Below the pieces are notes generated by a model, which had not been told where the DNA came from, did not search any database, and was given only the letters and a program-made list of their open reading frames with translations. The translations under genes and the position numbers were made by a program. From positions 1 to 64,000 of the forward strand of contig NZ_JMLS01000012.1 of NCBI RefSeq assembly GCF_000686845.1: a stretch of DNA of 64,000 nt. Reading direction: 5' to 3'. Source of the stretch: Paenibacillus sp. UNC451MF (GTDB lineage Bacteria; Bacillota; Bacilli; Paenibacillales; NBRC-103111). Shown piece by piece: positions 54,243-62,105 of this stretch. Each line of letters begins with the position of its first letter. The first letter of the stretch is position 1.

Positions 54243-54878
54243 ATGCATTCTGTTATCAAAACGCTCATAACTAGATATCCGGATTTGTCATGCTGTGAGG
54301 AGAGTGTGATGTCTGCATTTGAGGAGTTGAAAGCCTGCTATGAGCAGAGCGGCAAGATGCTATTATGCGGGAACGGAGGGAGTGCTGCCGATTGTGAGCA
54401 TATCGTGGGTGAACTGATGAAGGGCTTCACCCGAAGACGGCCTGTTCCACAGCAAGTGAGAGAAAGGTTACAGGAAGTTATCGCCTCAGATGAAGAACCA
54501 AGTATTGCAGACCGCCTTCAGGGAGCACTACCGGCTATCTCTCTTGTCTCCCAATCCGGTATTATGACCGCTTATGCTAATGATGTGGATGCGGAAATGG
54601 TTTTTGCGCAGCAGGTGTACGGCTATGGGACAAAAGGAGATGTGCTGTTAGGAATTACAACCTCGGGCAATTCCCGAAATGTGCTGCAAGCACTAAAGGT
54701 AGCCAGGTCGCTTGGTATGCGTACAATTGGATTGACCGGACAGACGGGGGGACGAATGGCAAGCTTGTGTGATGTTTGTATTTGTGTGCCGTATGTATCC
54801 ACGGCTGATGTACAGGAGAGGCATTTGCCGATTTATCACTCTCTATGTACGATGCTGGAGGAGGCGTTCTTTGCCTAA
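54243..54878 (+). CDS. SIS-domain isomerase, GmhA-like
   Basis: This 211-residue protein resembles GmhA, which converts sedoheptulose 7-phosphate to D-glycero-D-manno-heptose 7-phosphate. The region LLCGNGGSAADCEHIVGELMKGF is a near-classical GmhA signature, and TTSGNSRNVLQALKVAR with GLTGQTGG is the second half of the phosphate site. GGGGAGGGATACC precedes ATG 54243. Its stop overlaps the start of the ROK kinase gene (TAATG). In GmhA the active-site Glu and His come from neighbouring segments; their role here would need a model. A phosphosugar ketose/aldose isomerase is likely. Confidence 0.85.
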   Translation: MHSVIKTLITRYPDLSCCEESVMSAFEELKACYEQSGKMLLCGNGGSAADCEHIVGELMKGFTRRRPVPQQVRERLQEVIASDEEPSIADRLQGALPAISLVSQSGIMTAYANDVDAEMVFAQQVYGYGTKGDVLLGITTSGNSRNVLQALKVARSLGMRTIGLTGQTGGRMASLCDVCICVPYVSTADVQERHLPIYHSLCTMLEEAFFA

Positions 54879-55858
54879 TGTCTATTCTAGCGGGAATCGA
54901 TATTGGAGGTACGAAATGTGCGGTAAGTCTGGGAAAGCCCGACGATAAAGGAACGGGAATCAAGCTGATCCATAAGGACATCATAGCAACGCCCCGTGAG
55001 CCTGAGAAAGCGATCGAACAGCTTATCACGATAGTAGAGGGGATGCTCAACCGGTTTGACCTGGCTTCGCCCGGGGCCATAGGCATTAGCTGTGGCGGAC
55101 CGCTGGATTGCAAAGCTGGAGTCATTGTGTCACCGCCTAATTTGCCCCATTGGCATGGTCTGAATGTAACGCGGCCGTTCCACGATCACTTTCATACGGA
55201 TGTAGGTTTGCAAAACGATGCCAATGCTTGCGCACTTGCCGAGTGGCAGTGGGGTGCGGGTAAAGGGTCACGAAACATGATCTTCCTTACATTCGGTACA
55301 GGAATGGGAGCTGGATTGATACTGGACGGCAAATTGTATTCAGGCACCAACGACATGGCTGGGGAAGTAGGGCATATGAGGATGACATCTACTGGTCCAT
55401 ACGGCTACGGCAAATGGGGTTCCTTCGAAGGCTACTGCAGCGGTGGAGGCATTGCACGGCTCGCCCAGTCCATGGTGCTTAACCATCTTCATGCCGGGAG
55501 GTCGCCTTCATTTTGCGCTAATATCGAACAGCTGAAGGACATCACAGCGGAAGCGGTTGGAGTATCCGCACAGGCAGGGGATCCGTTAGCTCTTGAGATT
55601 ATGGGCATCGTTGGAGAGAGGCTGGGAGAAAGCATCTCGTGGATGATAGATATGCTCAATCCTGAGCGTATCATTGTGGGCAGCATCTACGGTCGTCAGC
55701 GGTCCATTCTGGAACCGATCGTCTTGGACAAAATACAAAAGGATGCCCATCCGTACAGTGCTTCGGTGTGTACGGTGGTGCCGGCGGGTTTAGGTGAGCG
55801 TATAGGAGATTATGCGAGCTTATCGGTAGCGTTACATCAAATGAAGCAGCAGGAGTAG
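54878..55858 (+). CDS. ROK-family sugar kinase
   Basis: This 326-residue kinase has the ROK ATP motif LAGIDIGGTKCAVSLG, GLQNDANACALAEWQWGAG and IFLTFGTGMGAGLILDG. The usual ROK zinc motif C-x-C-G-x-x-G-C is replaced by GKWGSFEGYCSGGG, which keeps the E-x-x-x-S-G catalytic context but not the cysteines. It probably phosphorylates a hexose or related sugar with ATP. ATG 54878 overlaps the stop of the SIS gene as TAATG, and GGAGGAGG lies upstream, so the two are translationally coupled. Confidence 0.88.
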   Translation: MSILAGIDIGGTKCAVSLGKPDDKGTGIKLIHKDIIATPREPEKAIEQLITIVEGMLNRFDLASPGAIGISCGGPLDCKAGVIVSPPNLPHWHGLNVTRPFHDHFHTDVGLQNDANACALAEWQWGAGKGSRNMIFLTFGTGMGAGLILDGKLYSGTNDMAGEVGHMRMTSTGPYGYGKWGSFEGYCSGGGIARLAQSMVLNHLHAGRSPSFCANIEQLKDITAEAVGVSAQAGDPLALEIMGIVGERLGESISWMIDMLNPERIIVGSIYGRQRSILEPIVLDKIQKDAHPYSASVCTVVPAGLGERIGDYASLSVALHQMKQQE

Positions 55859-55877
55859 AAAAGGAATAGGCACAATC

Positions 55878-55935
55878 AATCGCTAGCCTTTGACAGGGAA
55901 GCTTCCTCCTATCATTGGCTAGCGTTTGGTTGTGG
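55878..55935. terminator. Bidirectional terminator-like hairpin
   Basis: AATCGCTAGCC pairs with GGCTAGCGTTT, and the loop contains the palindrome GGAAGCTTCC. It separates the ROK kinase gene from the convergent aldolase gene. Confidence 0.55.
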
Positions 55936-55965
55936 AGCAGCTTAGAATGAAACAAACGTTTACCT

Positions 55966-56883
55966 TCAAATTCCGAGTTTCGCAGCGTTCATAATTTGTT
56001 GGCGAACAGCCCATTCATACCAGACCTGCAACGCTCTGTACTGCTCTGAGCTGAGCTCTGCCTTTGTACGAGTGACGGTGGTCATGGGTATGCCTTGGCA
56101 GGAGACGAGGTATTTGGCTGTTGCCGGAAACGAGGAGCCTATCATGGCGCTTAAACTGACCAGTTGGGCATGCGTGTCTTCGGCGGCGTTTGAGCCGGAA
56201 GAGGCTTCATCCCACAGCTTACGATGCAGTCCTGCAGCAGCGGTACTAGGGGTAGCCATAATACCCCCGGCACCAGTGCGGAGTGAATCGAGCAGCCACG
56301 GGATATTGGCTTGCAGCACAACGCTGTCCGGAGCCACATCGATTTTGGATTGAATCCCTTCTTGCGTGCAGGTGGTATCCTTAATCCCGACGAACCGGCC
56401 GGATTCGATAAGCTTCCGATACGTCTCGGGATGCATATGATGAGGTTTGTGGCCTGGAAATTCATACATAAGGATAGGAAGGGAGGTATGGCTTGCAAGC
56501 TCGAATAAGTAGCTCAAAAGTTGGTCCTGATCGTTACCCATTCCTTTAGTCGTCAACACGAGGCCCGTTACACCGGTTTGCTCCATTTGCTGGACCTCTT
56601 CTATTTGCTCTTCGAGCGATCCTTCCAAATTAGCTGTTACCACGACAGGGGTTGATCCTGCTTGCTGTACAGCGGTTTTGGCTAGCCTCAGACGTTCGTC
56701 GAGGTGAAGTGTAAGCATCTCCGAGCTGCCACAAACGGCAAAAAGATGATGCGGATGCTGGGCAAGCTGCCAATCGACGTAACGCTCGTAGACATCCCAA
56801 TCAATAGAACCGTCAGAGGCAAATGGGGTGAGAAGCAGGGCATAGACGCCTTTAAAAAAAGATAAGTTGTGGGGGTTAGGCAT
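55966..56883 (-). CDS. DapA-family aldolase/lyase
   Basis: This 305-residue protein belongs to the dihydrodipicolinate synthase/N-acetylneuraminate lyase family of class I aldolases. The Schiff-base Lys is K168 (FVGIKDTT) and the conserved Tyr Y140 (PILMYEFPG); the N-terminal GVYALLLTPFASDGSIDWDVYERYVDWQL and the CGSSEMLTLHLDERLRL segment are typical. It is on the minus strand, divergent from the HAD gene at 57115, with ROK-regulon elements 4 and 5 in between. Cleavage of a sugar acid (keto-deoxy type) to pyruvate and an aldehyde is likely; the substrate is unknown. Confidence 0.87.
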   Translation of the reverse strand: MPNPHNLSFFKGVYALLLTPFASDGSIDWDVYERYVDWQLAQHPHHLFAVCGSSEMLTLHLDERLRLAKTAVQQAGSTPVVVTANLEGSLEEQIEEVQQMEQTGVTGLVLTTKGMGNDQDQLLSYLFELASHTSLPILMYEFPGHKPHHMHPETYRKLIESGRFVGIKDTTCTQEGIQSKIDVAPDSVVLQANIPWLLDSLRTGAGGIMATPSTAAAGLHRKLWDEASSGSNAAEDTHAQLVSLSAMIGSSFPATAKYLVSCQGIPMTTVTRTKAELSSEQYRALQVWYEWAVRQQIMNAAKLGI

Positions 56884-56920
56884 TTCCGATACACCTCTTA
56901 TTCAATTTAGTTTAAAATAA

Positions 56921-57058
56921 TTAAATTAATGATTAAGAAAATGTTTGACCGCATTTCATACCCGCTCTATAATATATTTAATTAGATCTCCTCCTCCGTA
57001 GATCGATAATCAAATTATAGTCCAGTTTTAATTATGAGTAAATAACTTAATGAATAAG
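56921..57058. promoter_or_regulatory. ROK-regulon elements 4 and 5
   Basis: TTAAATTAATGATTAAG (56921-56937) lies 38 bases before the minus-strand DapA-like gene, and ATAACTTAATGAATAAG (57042-57058) lies 57 bases before the HAD gene. Each could control one of the two divergent units. Confidence 0.5.
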
Positions 57059-57114
57059 AAATAAGTTTTTCCGGAGGGCGGACTTTATCATCATATTGGA
57101 ACGAGGGATGGACC

Positions 57115-57897
57115 ATGGGGAACATCAAGGCGGTTTTATTTGATTTTGACGGTACTATATCGACGCTTCGTGCCGGATGGGAAGAGATTATGAGACCATT
57201 GATGAAGGAAGCGATTGCGGGTCAGATGCAGCTGACCGTTGAGCAAGAAACAGCATTGGAGCACGAGATTGACGCATATATCGATCAATCCACTGGAATT
57301 CAAACCATCTATCAAATGCGATGGCTAGCCGAAGCCGTGCGTCAACAGGGTTGGAATCACAATGTGCTGGATGAATGGGAATATAAGGCGGAGTATAACA
57401 AACGACTTCTTGAATGCGTGAATGGCAGGATTGAAAAATTACAGAGCGGAGAATGGACGCCTGAGCAATTTCTCATTCGCGGAGCGGCAGCATTCATTCA
57501 AGAGCTGCATCAACGTGGAATCGATCTGTATGTAGCCAGCGGAACGGATCATCTCGATGTCGTGAATGAAGCAAGAGTGCTTGGTTTAGCGAACTATTTC
57601 CAAGATATCATGGGCGCTCCCGTAGGCAAGGCCGATTGCTCCAAAGAGAAGGTGCTGCAGCAGTTAATTCATAACCGCCATCTTGCAGGCGAAGAGCTTG
57701 CCGTTATTGGCGACGGTAAAGTCGAGATTCGGCTTGGGAAAGAGGCTGGAGCGATGTCCTTAGGCTTAGCGAGTGACGAAGAGCGGCGTGAAGGCATAAA
57801 CCCTGTTAAGGAACGCAGGCTCCGGGCGGCGGGAGCTGACTGGATAGCAGGTGATTTCCGGAATATCGAAGAATGGCTCGCCAAGCTGGGGTTGTAG
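57115..57897 (+). CDS. HAD-family hydrolase (phosphatase-like)
   Basis: This 260-residue HAD hydrolase has motif I LFDFDGTIS (nucleophile D10, general acid D12), motif II DLYVASGTDH, and motif III/IV around KVLQQL and VIGDGKVEIRLG. A helical cap of about 100 residues (EIMRPLMKEAIAG...NGRIEKLQSGEW) lies between motifs I and II, as in beta-phosphoglucomutase-like or phosphoglycolate phosphatase-like members. GAGGGATGG precedes ATG 57115. It starts a unit of four closely spaced genes and probably dephosphorylates or isomerises a sugar phosphate in the same pathway. Confidence 0.86.
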   Translation: MGNIKAVLFDFDGTISTLRAGWEEIMRPLMKEAIAGQMQLTVEQETALEHEIDAYIDQSTGIQTIYQMRWLAEAVRQQGWNHNVLDEWEYKAEYNKRLLECVNGRIEKLQSGEWTPEQFLIRGAAAFIQELHQRGIDLYVASGTDHLDVVNEARVLGLANYFQDIMGAPVGKADCSKEKVLQQLIHNRHLAGEELAVIGDGKVEIRLGKEAGAMSLGLASDEERREGINPVKERRLRAAGADWIAGDFRNIEEWLAKLGL

Positions 57898-57901
57898 AGC
57901 T

Positions 57902-58924
57902 ATGCCTCCATCCTATCGAAAGCATCGTAATTTTGGATGTCGTCTAACAGAGGACTTGATTTATAAAGGTTACCGCTCCCTGATGTTGGAGAACGAAGTT
58001 CTGCAAATCATACTACTGCTAGATAAGGGAGGAGAGCCTGTTCGATGGCTCCACAAGCCGAGTGACACCGATCTTATATGGCATACGAGAGCAGGGCTCC
58101 TGCCGGCTCATTCACTTTATCCCGATTATCAAATGTCTTATTTGGGAGGATGGCAGGAGATGCTTCCCGAGGTAAGCGAGACCCACTATTATCGAGGTGC
58201 GCTTGTGCATCGCGGGGAGTCGGCGGTCACCCCGTGGGAATACGAAGTCTTGCACGAGGATAGGGAAGGGCTGAGTGTCCGCCTGACGAATCGGATACGG
58301 TCTCTGCCGTTAGTGATAGAGAAGACTATCATTTTAACCCGCGAAGCGGCAACAATACGTATGGAGGAAACCGTATGGAATGAATCTTCAGTACCTATGG
58401 AATTTAATTGGGGGCACCATTTGGCCTTTGGTGCGCCGTTCCTAACTACAGCAACCTTGATTGAATTTGCACCGGGTTCCAAGGTTTTGAATCCTGCAAC
58501 TCAGGAAGTTTGGGATTGGCCGTACGCTTCTAATGACGGATCAATAACCGATTTGTCCAAGATGGCTTCGGCAGGTACACAAAGAGAGCTGTTAGCTGTG
58601 GAATCACTGGATGGGGTGTACCGTCTTTGTAATGGAAGTAGTAATGGAGCAATTTCGCTAGAGGTCAAGTGGGATCGAGAGGTGTGGCCTTTTGTCTGGT
58701 TTTGGCAAAATTTTGCCCATGACTCGGATGCTCCTTTTTTCGCATCCGAGTATAACATCGGACTGGAGCCGTTTAATGTGCCTCCCAAGTGGACGCTTGC
58801 AGAAGCTGCCGCCAAGGGAGCGGCTTTGAGCCTAGAGCCTCAAGGCAGCTTGACATCCTTTTTGGAAATATCCGTGGTCGAGAGGAGGACGCAGGATGAA
58901 GCTTCACCCAAGAATATCGTTTGA
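57902..58924 (+). CDS. Aldose 1-epimerase-like protein
   Basis: This 340-residue protein has the beta-sandwich layout of the galactose mutarotase superfamily (GCRLTEDLIYKGYRSLMLENEVLQIILLLDKGGEPVRWLH, GGWQEMLPEVSETHYYRGALVHRGESAVTPWEYEVL, NWGHHLAFGAPFLTTA). It may interconvert anomers of the pathway sugar. The start is ATG 57902, 5 bases after the HAD stop; the frame from 57851 overlaps HAD without a ribosome site. Its 3' end overlaps the next gene by 29 bases, so the unit is tightly coupled. Confidence 0.82.
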   Translation: MPPSYRKHRNFGCRLTEDLIYKGYRSLMLENEVLQIILLLDKGGEPVRWLHKPSDTDLIWHTRAGLLPAHSLYPDYQMSYLGGWQEMLPEVSETHYYRGALVHRGESAVTPWEYEVLHEDREGLSVRLTNRIRSLPLVIEKTIILTREAATIRMEETVWNESSVPMEFNWGHHLAFGAPFLTTATLIEFAPGSKVLNPATQEVWDWPYASNDGSITDLSKMASAGTQRELLAVESLDGVYRLCNGSSNGAISLEVKWDREVWPFVWFWQNFAHDSDAPFFASEYNIGLEPFNVPPKWTLAEAAAKGAALSLEPQGSLTSFLEISVVERRTQDEASPKNIV

Positions 58925-60902
58925 CGCCATCAAAACCAATTCGGTATATACTCGGACCAATCTGGTGACGATCCGGAATATGGCGAAACCCTATGAAGAT
59001 ACACCTGGGGAGTGGCGGCAAACGAAAGAGAAGCAGCGATCGTTTGAAGAGCTTGTTGAGCGTATCTTAATTGCAAGAATGGCCGGGAAGCCGGTTATTT
59101 GGTCGATGGGAGCTCATGTCATCAAAAACGGTTTATCCCGATATGTGATTGAAATGGTGCGTAACGGGATCGTAACGCATGTAGCGGGTAACGGAGCGAC
59201 TAGCATTCATGATTTTGAGTTGGCCTTTCTGGGAGAGACCTCCGAAGATGTGGCACGGGCCATAGAAGACGGTTCCTTTGGCATGTGGGAGGAAACCGGG
59301 CGGTTTATGAATGAAGCGATCCAGCAGGGGACAGCGGAGCAGGTGGGCTATGGCGTCAGCTTATACCGATACTTGAACCGTTATCCTGAACGGTTTCCTC
59401 ATTATGATGATTGCGTGTTCGTACAATGCCAGCATTCGAATATACCGTACACTTGTCATATATCTATCGGTACGGATATTATTCATCAGCATCCGATCGT
59501 GGATTTCAAAGCGCTGGGAAGCACAAGCGGACGGGATTTCGGAACCATGTGTCAATCGGTGGCTGAAATGTCGGAGGGCGGCGTATTCCTTAATTTTGGT
59601 TCGGCGATTTCAGGTCCTGAGATTTTTTTGAAGGCACTTACTGTGTGCCGCAATCAGGGACTGCCAATGGCGTCGATCACGGCGGCTAATTTCGATATCG
59701 TGCCGGTTTTTCAGGAGATAGTTCCACAACGTTCGGAGTCCGATTATTATTATCGACCGCGCCGCAATTTCCTAGATCGTCTAAGCCAGATCGGCGGTCA
59801 AGGCTATCTATTCCATGGTTTGCATCAGGTAACCATCCCGAACTTGTTTCATAGAGTGCTGGAGCTGAAGCGGGAAAGGGGACTTGAATTTCCTGGTTAT
59901 TCTAGGGTTGAGAAGCTGTCCCCGGATCGGATACAACTATTTACAGTCGCAGATAGGCCTGCGGATTTGAAAGTAGAGCAGCTGGAGGTAAGAGAGGCCT
60001 GCACTGTCGAGCACCCATGGCCCAGCTCAAGCGATCCAATATTCCAAACCTTCGTTAAACGTATTCAAGAAGCGCGCCGTCAAGGAGGCGAAGTGCTTTT
60101 GTCCCTTGGCGGGAATGTCATTGGAAGCCGGGTTTCTCCAGATCTGTGCGAATTGATCGAACGGGGATTCATTACGCATCTTGCCATGAATGGGGCAGGG
60201 GCGTTTCAAGATCTGGAGCTGGCGGCATTTGGACAGACGGAAGAAATAGATACGGACGCCTTAAGGAACGGAACGCTAGGTATGTGGAAGGAGCCGGGTG
60301 AGCTTCTGCATAGGGCGCTCCGTGAAGGCTACGCCCAAGGATACGGCTATGGTGAAAGCTTGATGTCCCACATATCCAAGCATCCAGAGCTGTATCCTTA
60401 TCGCCAATACAGTCTGCTGTATGCCTGCAGTCGTCAAGGCATTCCCTGCACCGTGCACGTCACTCTGGGCACTGACGCGATTCAACAGCATCCCGATGTA
60501 GACTTTGCGGTCCAGGGGGATGCAAGCGGCATTGATTTTAAGATTTACGCAAGTACAGTGACTCGATTGAATGGAGGCGTATATGCCAACTTCGGCTCCA
60601 CGGTAACAGGACCGGAAGTGCTGCTGAAGGCACTCTCTATCGCTAGAAACCTGGGATACCCGGTTCATCGCATCACCACAGCGAATTTTGACATTGTAAA
60701 GCTTGGGGACTTTCACCGCAATGTAGGCTACGAGGATTGGGATTATTACTATCGTCCCCGCAAAAACATCATTCACCGCCCGACCAGCTTAGGGGGAGAA
60801 GGATTTCATTTTGAAGGACTGCATGTACAAACGATTCCTGCATTGCGACAGGCGCTTTTGGACGATGAACAAGAAATGGAGGGGCACTCTCATGATACCT
60901 GA
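58896..60902 (+). CDS. Protein of two homologous halves, unknown function
   Basis: This 668-residue protein is an internal duplication: residues about 60-315 and 390-645 are homologous. Matching segments are NGATSIHDFELAFLG / NGAGAFQDLELAAFG, GTDIIHQHPIVDF / GTDAIQQHPDVDF, FGSAISGPEIFLKAL / FGSTVTGPEVLLKAL, ANFDIV in both, and DYYYRPRRNF / DYYYRPRKNI. The Gly-rich NGA, GTD and FGS loops suggest Rossmann-like nucleotide binding, and the fold may be distantly like deoxyhypusine synthase; this last point is only an impression. No signal peptide. AGAGGAGGAC precedes ATG 58896. It lies between an epimerase-like gene and a heptose-kinase-like gene. Confidence 0.82.
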   Translation: MKLHPRISFDAIKTNSVYTRTNLVTIRNMAKPYEDTPGEWRQTKEKQRSFEELVERILIARMAGKPVIWSMGAHVIKNGLSRYVIEMVRNGIVTHVAGNGATSIHDFELAFLGETSEDVARAIEDGSFGMWEETGRFMNEAIQQGTAEQVGYGVSLYRYLNRYPERFPHYDDCVFVQCQHSNIPYTCHISIGTDIIHQHPIVDFKALGSTSGRDFGTMCQSVAEMSEGGVFLNFGSAISGPEIFLKALTVCRNQGLPMASITAANFDIVPVFQEIVPQRSESDYYYRPRRNFLDRLSQIGGQGYLFHGLHQVTIPNLFHRVLELKRERGLEFPGYSRVEKLSPDRIQLFTVADRPADLKVEQLEVREACTVEHPWPSSSDPIFQTFVKRIQEARRQGGEVLLSLGGNVIGSRVSPDLCELIERGFITHLAMNGAGAFQDLELAAFGQTEEIDTDALRNGTLGMWKEPGELLHRALREGYAQGYGYGESLMSHISKHPELYPYRQYSLLYACSRQGIPCTVHVTLGTDAIQQHPDVDFAVQGDASGIDFKIYASTVTRLNGGVYANFGSTVTGPEVLLKALSIARNLGYPVHRITTANFDIVKLGDFHRNVGYEDWDYYYRPRKNIIHRPTSLGGEGFHFEGLHVQTIPALRQALLDDEQEMEGHSHDT

Positions 60903-61974
60903 TGAGGAACAGGAGCAGGAACAGGAGCATGCAATCACCACGTGCATAGAACGATATGAGGGGCTGACACGACAACGTGCGGAGGAAATAATTCGTCATA
61001 TTACAACCCTTCGGGCTGGTGTCATCGGCGATGTCTGTCTGGATGTGTACTGGGAGGCTGATATGTCGCGCAGTACATTATCCCGTGAAACGCCTCACTA
61101 TACACTGCCTATTGTGGAAGAGCGCTTTTCCCCAGGGGCAGCAGGCAATGTGGCTGCTAACTTGAAGGAGCTAGGCTGCCGGGAGGTATTCGTATGCTCG
61201 GTAACAGGTCAAGATTGGCGCGGTGAGCTTCTAAAAAGCGAGTTTGCCCAACGGCAAATCGATACTTCATTGCTGATAGCGTCAAGCAGTTGGCATACGC
61301 CTGCTTATTGCAAGCCTATTAGGGTAGGGCTGCAGCAGGTTAGACAGGAGGACCCTCGTCTTGATTTTCAAAATTTTCAGCCGATGTCATCTTCAATGGA
61401 AGCCGAATTGATCGAACGGTTGGATCAAATGATGGAGCAGGTAGATATCGTTGCCGTTACGGATCAACTGCCTAATGGCGTTATAGGCCAGGAAATTCGC
61501 AATAGGCTTGCAGTATGGGCAGATCGCGGCAAAAAGATCGTGGTGGATAGTCGTAATAACATCGGAGCTTATCAAGGCGTCATTGTAAAGCCTAATGAGG
61601 TAGAGGCGAGCCGGTGGTTCGACCCGATTGCTGAAGTAAGAGAGCAGTCAAGTCAGCATTGGGCTGAGACCGCGTTGCGTTTGTCGAATGCGGTGAACGG
61701 GGTGTGCTGTATGACGCTCGGCTCGGAAGGAGCCTTGTGGGCGGAGAGGGAGCACTGCATATTCGTACCCACCCGTGCGGTTGAGCCGCCCATCGATATT
61801 GTAGGGGCTGGGGATGCCTTCGCCTCAGCGCTGCTGTCAGCGCTTGGAGCAGGGAGCACAGGGCCTGAAGCGATGGCGTTCGCTCACATTGCTTCTTCCA
61901 TCGTGATCCGCAAAATCGGCACGACGGGTACCGCTTCGCCACAAGAAATGATCCAACAGCTGTCATCATCATGA
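60892..61974 (+). CDS. PfkB-family kinase, HldE kinase-domain-like
   Basis: This 360-residue kinase resembles the N-terminal kinase half of HldE/RfaE, which phosphorylates heptose 7-phosphate. The signature GAAGNVAANLKELGC, CKPIRVGLQQVRQED, VVDSRNNIGAYQGVIVKPNE and the catalytic DIVGAGDAFASALLSALG match that group. The C-terminal nucleotidyltransferase half of HldE is missing, so no ADP-sugar would be made. ATG 60892 overlaps the 668-residue gene by 11 bases. It is the last gene of the coupled unit starting at 57115, and with the GmhA-like enzyme points to a heptose-like substrate. Confidence 0.87.
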   Translation: MIPDEEQEQEQEHAITTCIERYEGLTRQRAEEIIRHITTLRAGVIGDVCLDVYWEADMSRSTLSRETPHYTLPIVEERFSPGAAGNVAANLKELGCREVFVCSVTGQDWRGELLKSEFAQRQIDTSLLIASSSWHTPAYCKPIRVGLQQVRQEDPRLDFQNFQPMSSSMEAELIERLDQMMEQVDIVAVTDQLPNGVIGQEIRNRLAVWADRGKKIVVDSRNNIGAYQGVIVKPNEVEASRWFDPIAEVREQSSQHWAETALRLSNAVNGVCCMTLGSEGALWAEREHCIFVPTRAVEPPIDIVGAGDAFASALLSALGAGSTGPEAMAFAHIASSIVIRKIGTTGTASPQEMIQQLSSS

Positions 61975-62105
61975 GCAAAGTTTGTTCGAATAATCCTTAC
62001 TTTTGTGCAAATTTGAATTAGCATTCTGTATGTGAACCTCCTCTTGCTATGACTATAATTTGATTCAAGATCACATTAATTAGAACAACCTTAGGAGGTA
62101 GAGTC

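Noticed and set aside
60892-61974. Full HldE (kinase plus nucleotidyltransferase)
   Set aside because: Only the kinase half is present; the protein ends after the GAGDAF region and the C-terminal nucleotidyltransferase domain is missing.
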